The position numbers and the translations under genes are program-made. This document shows, one piece after another, positions 58,469 to 64,000 of a stretch of 64,000 nucleotides of DNA; position 1 is the first letter of the stretch; each line of letters starts with the position of its first letter. The notes beneath the pieces are model-generated. The model was not told the DNA's origin. It was given only the letters and a program-made list of their open reading frames with translations, and made no database searches. This DNA is from Sclerotiophoma versabilis. Taxonomy: Eukaryota; Ascomycota; Dothideomycetes; Pleosporales; Didymellaceae. Where the stretch lies: contig JAAROD010000033.1 in NCBI GenBank assembly GCA_012274445.1, positions 2,046,001-2,110,000 of the forward strand, in the 5' to 3' direction.

Positions 58469-58486
58469 CTATCCTCCTCCTCCTTT
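58469..58486 (-). other. Polypurine tract of the Ty3/gypsy element
   Basis: On the minus strand AAAGGAGGAGGAGGATAG directly precedes the LTR. It would prime plus-strand cDNA synthesis. Confidence 0.88.
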
Positions 58487-58570
58487 GGGTTTGTCCTCAA
58501 ACCACGTGACTGGAATCCGGGCTTACATAAAACCGAGCTTGTCCCCGCATCTGGTGACCGGTATGTCGAG

Positions 58571-59071
58571 ATGTCTTCTCACACCCGCAACCTTCGACTT
58601 GGTCTAGAAATTCGTCGAGCTAATACTCCCGCCGAAGTCCCCTGCAACCGTTGTTTCTTCGAAGGCCACGAGTGCTACATCATGCCGAACGCTACAAAGC
58701 GTCTGAAGTGTGCTGAGTGCACAAAGGCTGGGAAGCCTTGTGTCAACATGTCGTGGGAGTCGCTGGATCGTACTCGCGAAGAGTATGAAAAGAAGGTGGA
58801 AGAAGATGAAACCTTGTTGGCAACCGTTATTGCGCGGTTGTTGCGAAATAAGAAGATTCTGAAACAAGCTGAGAATCGCGCGCGGCAAAAGGCGCTGTGT
58901 ATGGCGAATGAAATGGCCGAATCGGGAGAACTGGATTTTGCCGAGGAGATGGATTGTCCGGCGGCGTCGATAGGCATGTGTGCCTCGCATGCGACCTGGG
59001 CTGCTCTCGGGCTTATCGAGGAGTCTGTTGCGAACCATGGTACTTCTGTACCAATTGGTGGCAGTTCGTGA
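58571..59071 (+). CDS. Antisense accessory ORF in the gypsy element: Zn(II)2Cys6-like protein
   Basis: A 166-aa open frame on the strand opposite to gag-pol, between the LTR and pol, overlapping the last 59 bp of pol tail to tail. It begins MSSHTRNLRLGLEIRRANTP and carries cysteines spaced C-x2-C-x6-C-x11-C-x2-C-x6-C (CNRCFFEGHEC, then CAECTKAGKPC), the spacing of fungal binuclear zinc clusters. The loop between Cys 2 and 3 is acidic (FFEGHE), not basic as in GAL4-type DNA-binding domains, so DNA binding is uncertain. Residues about 70-125 (SLDRTREEYEKKVEEDETLL onward) look like a coiled coil. The ATG at 58571 is chosen because the upstream extension (from 58361) lies mostly in the LTR. Transcription could start in the adjacent LTR. 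No stops interrupt it, so it may be selected. Confidence 0.7.
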   Translation: MSSHTRNLRLGLEIRRANTPAEVPCNRCFFEGHECYIMPNATKRLKCAECTKAGKPCVNMSWESLDRTREEYEKKVEEDETLLATVIARLLRNKKILKQAENRARQKALCMANEMAESGELDFAEEMDCPAASIGMCASHATWAALGLIEESVANHGTSVPIGGSS

Positions 59072-62000
59072 GGTGCGTTGGAGGTTCCCATGTGTTTTCT
59101 GATTCCGGGTAACCTAACCATTTGACTAGGTATCGAATACCCTTCTTGGTTCTCCGATGTGTTACTATTTTTTCGACTTCCCATTCATCGTTGCCGTCGG
59201 CTTGGTAGTGGAAGTCTTTCTGGATTGGCGTTCTTGGGTCGGCAGGTTCCAACAGCGAGATGTGGAACACTGGATGGATCTTTGCATCCTTGGGTAGCTC
59301 AAGTCGATAGTTGACTGGGCTGATTTGCTTAGAAATGAAAAATGGTCCGACCTTGACCTTGTCCAGCTTTTTCGTTGCTCTTCGTGTTCTGAGATTTTTT
59401 GTGAGGAGATAGACTTTATCCCCCTCCTTTAGCTGAGGTGCTATTTTTCGTTTCTGATTGACATATGAAATGGCTCGTCCCTGAGCTCGTGCGATGTTTT
59501 CGAGTGATTTCCGGTGTACTTCCTTCAGTCTAACTGCTGAGGCTATTGCTGATTCCGTCTGAATAGGGCAATCGTGAGATCGAGTAAAGAGATTTGGGTG
59601 TCTCCCGTGGTTCGCGAAGAACGGCGTCGTGCCCGTTGCTTCCGATAACTTGTTGTTGTATGCAATCTGTGCCATGGGTAATAGCGAAACCCAGTTGTCT
59701 TGTTCCTGGTTGCTGTAGATCCGAAGGTATGTTTCCATGGTCTGATTCGTTCTTTCTGTCTGTCCATCCGTCTGCGGATGATAGGCTGTAGATAGCTTTT
59801 TCTTGGTACCCAATGCGGCAAGCATCGTGGTCCAATAGTTTGACGTGAAAAGCTTATCTCTGTCGCTGATGATTGACTCGGGCATTCCGTGGTAGCGAAT
59901 GATCCGATCGATGAATACCGTAGCTAGCTGTTGCGCAGTGTAGCTGTGTCTGAATGGTATCATTTCAGCGTACTTGGTGAATCTATCTACTACGACGAAG
60001 ATTGAGTCGTAGGTGTATCCTGTGACAGGGTCCTTGGAGGGTGGTAGCTGTGTGACGAAATCCATTGTGATGTTCGTCCATGGTGCCGTTGGTGGTTCCA
60101 TTGCTTGTGCTTCCCCATACTTGGCGTGTGTGCTATGTTTGTTCTGTTGGCACTGCACGCAGTTCCTGATGAACTTGGTGACCTTGTCCTTCATGTTGGA
60201 AAACTCATAGTGTCGCTTGATGAGTTCCATGGTGCGAGTAATACCAGGGTGTCCGTGTAGCGCATCGTCATGATGTCTTGAGATAACTTCCTCCTGAAGT
60301 TCTTCTGGTACTTGCTCCGGGATGCGTTGTTCCTGCTGAACTTGCATCACTAAATTGAGCTGCTGAGATGGTCCCAATGTCCCGTCCTTGTTAACCCCGA
60401 GAATGGCGAACTTGTTGATTGTTTTTTCGCCTGCGAGATCGTGGCGTCGGCTGAGCGCGTCTGCTCTACCGTTTTCTTTTCCTGGCGTATACAGGATCTT
60501 GAACTTGTACTGACCAAGCATTTCTGACCAGCGCACTTGTCGTCGGTTCAGAACCTTAGTAGTGGTGAAGTGTACCAAGTTCTTGTGATCTGTGTAGATG
60601 GTGAGTTCTGAGCAGCTTTCTGCGTATACTCTCCAATGCTGTAGTGCATCGACAATGGCCATGAGCTCTTTGTCGTGTACGTCATATCGTTCTTCCGGTG
60701 CCGTGAACTTCCTTGAGTGGTAGGCAATCGGGTGCCATTGACCGTCTCGTTCTTGAGTAATGCATGCTCCTAATGCTAAATCCGAGGCATCCGTTTCAAG
60801 GCGTGCGGGTTCGCCGCTCCTGAATGCGATTAGTGTGGGGGGCTCTACGCATGCTTGCTTGAGCGCTTGGAAAGCGTCCTCTTGCGCTTGTTCCCACTTG
60901 AAGGGTGTATCCTTCCGCGTAAGTCTCGTGAGCGGTAAGGCCTTCATGGAGTAGTCCTTGATAAAGCGTCGGTTGAAGTTGACGAACCCAAGGAATTCTT
61001 GAATTCCCTTGACTGTAGTGGGTGTCGGCCAATCCTTTACAACCTGGATTTTCTTTTCGCTCATCTTGACTCCATATCTTCCTACGACATAGCCAAGGAA
61101 CTCCACTTCTTCCTTGTGCCATTCGCACTTTTCTGGCTTTAGCCTAAGGTCTGCGGTTGCTAAGCATTCTAACACTTGTCGCACATGGACCTTGTGTTCT
61201 TCTAGTGTCTTGCTGTACACTAGGATGTCATCGAGATATGCTACCACTGTGATGTCCAGGTGTGCTCGCAGCACATTGTTGATTAGTGCCTGACATACTG
61301 CTGGTGCATTGGTTAGCCCAAATGGCATGACCGTATACTCGTAGTGACCATAACGGGTTCTAAACGCCGTCTTCCATTCTTCGCCTTTCTTCATGCGTAT
61401 GAGGTTGTACGCTCCGCGTAAGTCGAGTGCGGTGAAGAACTTCGCTCCTGATAGCCGGTCCTGTAACTCGGATATGTTGGGTAGCGGATAACGATTCTTG
61501 ATGGTGATATCGTTCAACTTCCGGTAGTCGACGCAAAGCCTCAGCTTGCCGTCTTTCTTTGGTACGAATAGAATGGGGAATCCCGCCGGGGATTCGGATT
61601 TCCTAATGAATCCTTTCGCGAGGTTCTCCTTGATGTACTCGCGTAGTATCTCGAGCTCCTTCTCGGATAACTGGTATATGGGCCCGAAGGGTGGTTCTTT
61701 CCCTTCCTCGAGTTTAATCTCACAATCCCAAGGTTGATGCTTGGGTAGCGCTTTTGCGGATAACTCTTCTTTAAACATCCAGGCGTACTGTCTATACACA
61801 TCTGGTATGCCAGGAGGTGCACTCTTGTTCTCCTTAACCGTCGTGGAGGGGCTTTCTTTGTCCACACGGTCGACCGCTCTATCTTGGCGCGTCTTATGTG
61901 TCGAAGAGACGTTGTTAATCTCCTTCTCATCCACCAGTCGCGGCGCGCGCTGCGTGGGCTTCGATGCATTGGTGCCGCATTTGCATCGTCTCAACGAAAG

Positions 62001-62393
62001 TCTTTCCCATGTCCAGTCTATCTCTGGATTGTGCTTCCGTAACCAGGGAAGTCCTAGTATGACGTCGTGCGTGGCCTTTGCGAAGACGTCTAGGGTTAGT
62101 TCCTCGTGGTGTCCCTGTATCTCTAGAGGGGCCGCTATCACTTCGTACATGATATACGGCTCTTCCGGCATTGATTCTCCGTTGGCTACTCGGAGCGAAT
62201 AGGCGTGTTCCTTTGTGCGTGGTACGAGACCTGCTCGGTACATTGCTGTCTGGGATATGTAGTTCGCCTGTGCTCCCGAGTCCAAGAGTGCCGATAATAC
62301 TACTCCATTTAACTTGATGGGCAGTCTGATGAGCGAGCCGTCCCCGATAGCGTTAAGGGATCGCTCGGCGGAGCACTCTTTTGGCGCTTGCCT
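59013..62393 (-). CDS. pol: Ty3/gypsy (chromovirus) Pol polyprotein, intact
   Basis: The frame is open from just upstream of 62393 to the stop at 59013. Counting from the Leu (TTG) codon at 62285: protease DSGAQANYI at 2-10; reverse transcriptase about 215-395 with FTALDLRGAY (Asp288) and VAYLDD (350-353); RNase H about 495-615 with LETDASD, DKELMAI and YTDHKN; integrase with its HHCC zinc domain (about 675-713, ending CVQCQQNK) and catalytic residues Asp742 (MDF), Asp808 (SDRD) and Glu844 (GQTER), 35 residues apart; and a C-terminal chromodomain (EWEVEKIVTHRRTKKGIRYL, YLVKWLGYPESENTWEP). No ATG is needed because pol is entered by -1 frameshifting from gag. No stop or RIP footprint is present, so the element looks recently active. 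Confidence 0.95.
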   Translation of the reverse strand, partial: RQAPKECSAERSLNAIGDGSLIRLPIKLNGVVLSALLDSGAQANYISQTAMYRAGLVPRTKEHAYSLRVANGESMPEEPYIMYEVIAAPLEIQGHHEELTLDVFAKATHDVILGLPWLRKHNPEIDWTWERLSLRRCKCGTNASKPTQRAPRLVDEKEINNVSSTHKTRQDRAVDRVDKESPSTTVKENKSAPPGIPDVYRQYAWMFKEELSAKALPKHQPWDCEIKLEEGKEPPFGPIYQLSEKELEILREYIKENLAKGFIRKSESPAGFPILFVPKKDGKLRLCVDYRKLNDITIKNRYPLPNISELQDRLSGAKFFTALDLRGAYNLIRMKKGEEWKTAFRTRYGHYEYTVMPFGLTNAPAVCQALINNVLRAHLDITVVAYLDDILVYSKTLEEHKVHVRQVLECLATADLRLKPEKCEWHKEEVEFLGYVVGRYGVKMSEKKIQVVKDWPTPTTVKGIQEFLGFVNFNRRFIKDYSMKALPLTRLTRKDTPFKWEQAQEDAFQALKQACVEPPTLIAFRSGEPARLETDASDLALGACITQERDGQWHPIAYHSRKFTAPEERYDVHDKELMAIVDALQHWRVYAESCSELTIYTDHKNLVHFTTTKVLNRRQVRWSEMLGQYKFKILYTPGKENGRADALSRRHDLAGEKTINKFAILGVNKDGTLGPSQQLNLVMQVQQEQRIPEQVPEELQEEVISRHHDDALHGHPGITRTMELIKRHYEFSNMKDKVTKFIRNCVQCQQNKHSTHAKYGEAQAMEPPTAPWTNITMDFVTQLPPSKDPVTGYTYDSIFVVVDRFTKYAEMIPFRHSYTAQQLATVFIDRIIRYHGMPESIISDRDKLFTSNYWTTMLAALGTKKKLSTAYHPQTDGQTERTNQTMETYLRIYSNQEQDNWVSLLPMAQIAYNNKLSEATGTTPFFANHGRHPNLFTRSHDCPIQTESAIASAVRLKEVHRKSLENIARAQGRAISYVNQKRKIAPQLKEGDKVYLLTKNLRTRRATKKLDKVKVGPFFISKQISPVNYRLELPKDAKIHPVFHISLLEPADPRTPIQKDFHYQADGNDEWEVEKIVTHRRTKKGIRYLVKWLGYPESENTWEPPTHLTNCHQLVQKYHGSQQTPR

Positions 62394-64000
62394 AAAAAAG
62401 TCTCCTCATCACCGAATCCATGGATGATCTTGCTACCTTCGTGCAGCTTGCAGTTTGGGTTGAGGCAACGCTGCCAATGTAGATTGTAGCAGGAGCCGTT
62501 AATAACCAATTGCATGCATACGATTGCTTGATGATCATCTGTGCCCGGGAAATGTAGCTCGGAACGCTTGTCCCAGAGGTGCATCTCGCACATGTCGTTC
62601 TTGCAATCGTACCATTGTCTCCTGCATGTGGTGCTAGGAGTCGGGAACCATCCCTTTCCTAGTTTTTCTGATTCATGTATGCGACAGGCGTTGTATACGC
62701 ACGCTGTCCATGATAGTTTTCCATGATTTGGATTCCGGTGGTCCAAGGCGTACTCTGGTCGTGGGTTCAGAAGCAACGCTGGCTTCCTGTCGAAGTCAGG
62801 CTCGTTCCTGCTTCGGTCGTTTTTCACTTGTCGCTCGAGCTCCCGTTGTGTGGCGTGGTTGCCAGCACTGAGTTTGTCGAAATCGTGTTTCCACCAATCC
62901 TGTTGGGATTTACTTAGGTTGTTGACCTGTCGTTGCCCCGCGCGAGTTTGAAGTGCCATCTGTTGTAGTCTCTTGTCGATACTTTTGGTAATCCGATCAC
63001 AGTTTTCTTGAAAGGTAGCGTTGCTGTCTCGGAATTCTTGACGTGCTAATTCCGCTTCTGTACGTTCGTTGAATTCACGCATGTCTGTGTCGTACCAACT
63101 TTCTTCGGTGTCGGAGGCGTAGATAATGCCTCCATCCGCTTCTTGTCTGGCAGTGTCGCGTAGTCGCTGAGACATAGTGGGCTGCTTGTGCTTGCACACT
63201 TTTAGTCCTCGTTCGTATGCCTGTCCCATCTGTGTTGATGGTCGTCCCTTCAGGTCCTGTAGATGCTTCTGCTGTTCATCCACCTCTTGGTATGGTGTAG
63301 GTGCTCGGCTTCGGACATTCCGTATGTCCTCATCGGATGGTGCGATATAATCGTCATCGGATCCGGTCTCGGGGTCTTCCATAAGACGTCCCATGTCGTC
63401 GGTGAGAACTTCCCATTCATCACCGGCATCCGCGTCCTCGCGGGTGAGTACGTTGAGTTGTCGAACCACCTTGTTCTTGGATCGACAGTCCTTGGCATAG
63501 TGGCCTTGCTTGCCACATCCGTAACAAGTCACACCGGACTTGTTCTTCCTATCACTACCCTTGTTTTTCTGATTCCATCGCGGTTCTGGTCCCTTGTTGA
63601 TGTTGGACAGGTCCATGGCCTCTGGTCCGTAGTAACCGCTGCTAGTGCTGTTGTGCACCCGGCGTCCAGTGTTTGGCTGGTAGCGATTTCCTCCGCGGGT
63701 TCCTCGGTTGAGGTTGTTGCGCCATGGATTGCGTGGGGGTGGGCGCGTAGTGTGGGATGCCGCTCGCGCACGTGGGTCCTCCCGCAGTTCCTGTTGTAGT
63801 TCATACAGCTTGACATCAATGTCAATTGCCGTATTGACCAGGGAGTCAAAGTCGTCGGTAGACGCGGCGGTCCGCATCAGTTCCTCCTTGACTCGCGGTT
63901 TCAATCCTTGTCGGAACATCGTTGTCAACGCGGTGTCGTCCCAGCCGGTGTACGTGGCTAGCTGCTGAAACTTGGCAGCATAGTCGGCGGCTGACGTGGT
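62309..64000 (-). CDS. gag: Ty3/gypsy Gag, 5' end beyond the window
   Basis: The structural nucleocapsid protein of the element. The frame stays open to the window edge (ends with TTSAADYAAKFQQLATYTGW read from the edge inwards), so the N-terminal capsid part and the 5' LTR lie outside. After a retrotransposon-gag-type helical region (TTMFRQGLKPRVKEELMRTA) come a basic Arg/Asn/Pro linker and a CCHC nucleocapsid knuckle CYGCGKQGHYAKDC. The C-terminal third is acidic and has further Cys/His groups, of unknown role. It terminates at 62309. Pol is reached from a -1 slippery site at 62393-62399. Confidence 0.92.
   Translation of the reverse strand, partial: TTSAADYAAKFQQLATYTGWDDTALTTMFRQGLKPRVKEELMRTAASTDDFDSLVNTAIDIDVKLYELQQELREDPRARAASHTTRPPPRNPWRNNLNRGTRGGNRYQPNTGRRVHNSTSSGYYGPEAMDLSNINKGPEPRWNQKNKGSDRKNKSGVTCYGCGKQGHYAKDCRSKNKVVRQLNVLTREDADAGDEWEVLTDDMGRLMEDPETGSDDDYIAPSDEDIRNVRSRAPTPYQEVDEQQKHLQDLKGRPSTQMGQAYERGLKVCKHKQPTMSQRLRDTARQEADGGIIYASDTEESWYDTDMREFNERTEAELARQEFRDSNATFQENCDRITKSIDKRLQQMALQTRAGQRQVNNLSKSQQDWWKHDFDKLSAGNHATQRELERQVKNDRSRNEPDFDRKPALLLNPRPEYALDHRNPNHGKLSWTACVYNACRIHESEKLGKGWFPTPSTTCRRQWYDCKNDMCEMHLWDKRSELHFPGTDDHQAIVCMQLVINGSCYNLHWQRCLNPNCKLHEGSKIIHGFGDEETFLGKRQKSAPPSDPLTLSGTARSSDCPSS
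62393..62399 (-). promoter_or_regulatory. -1 ribosomal frameshift site U UUU UUA between gag and pol
   Basis: On the minus strand gag reads GAG ACT TTT TTA GGC, placing the heptamer T TTT TTA exactly in the X XXY YYZ register. In the -1 frame pol opens immediately: its last upstream stops are two TGA codons at 62411-62406, 6 bases before the heptamer, and it then runs without a stop to 59013. The gag frame ends 84 bases downstream of the heptamer. A stimulatory RNA structure is likely but was not resolved. Confidence 0.8.

Noticed and set aside
63263..63799. 178-codon plus-strand frame in gag
   Set aside because: Antisense shadow of an open gag frame, with no cysteine pattern or start context like that of the 58571 frame.

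Overview
The window is nuclear DNA of a filamentous ascomycete. Genes have short (about 45-60 bp) GT-AG introns, and blocks of ordinary base composition alternate with very AT-rich blocks in which transposon reading frames are full of TAA/TAG stops that replace Gln and Trp codons. That is the footprint of repeat-induced point mutation (RIP, C-to-T), which points to Pezizomycotina. A dothideomycete such as a member of Pleosporales is my inference, not something the sequence proves.

Left block (1-15,800), gene-bearing. A truncated FRE-type ferric reductase (minus) is divergent from a Ctr copper transporter (plus), a plausible reductive metal-uptake pair. Next comes a second divergent pair, glycine cleavage H protein (GCV3, minus) and mitochondrial ribosomal protein bS6m (MRP17, plus), sharing a 202-bp promoter. 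Then follow a BTB/POZ protein, a Thr-rich secreted protein with a Cys-rich C-terminal module, and a large minus-strand gene with a mitochondrial-type presequence that is broken by several in-frame stops.

Middle block (16,000-41,300), transposon islands with a few genes between them. Full-length pogo/Fot1-like DNA transposons with long terminal inverted repeats and TA target duplications lie at 16048-17892, 18394-20257, and 22805-26809 with a second element nested at 24123-25988. A younger Tc1-like element follows at 26815-28426. Between and after them are a decayed MFS sugar transporter, an intact five-exon serine hydrolase of the beta-lactamase/LovD type, a carboxylesterase split by a 664-bp hAT-like element, a 162-aa Cys-containing small secreted protein, and a second hAT-like element (39134-41268) with a perfect 8-bp target duplication and another Fot1-like element inside it.

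Right block (41,300-64,000). A few poorly resolved genes are followed by about 13 kb of RIP-degraded elements: a pogo-type transposase tail, two degraded Ty3/gypsy copies in plus orientation and a hAT transposase in minus orientation. An apparently intact chromodomain Ty3/gypsy element in minus orientation interrupts the second degraded gypsy copy. Its 499-bp 3' LTR, polypurine tract, pol, gag and a canonical U UUU UUA -1 frameshift site are visible; its 5' end lies outside the window. Between its pol and 3' LTR, on the opposite strand, is an open reading frame for a protein with Zn(II)2Cys6 cysteine spacing. This antisense accessory gene of a retrotransposon is the most interesting item in the window.
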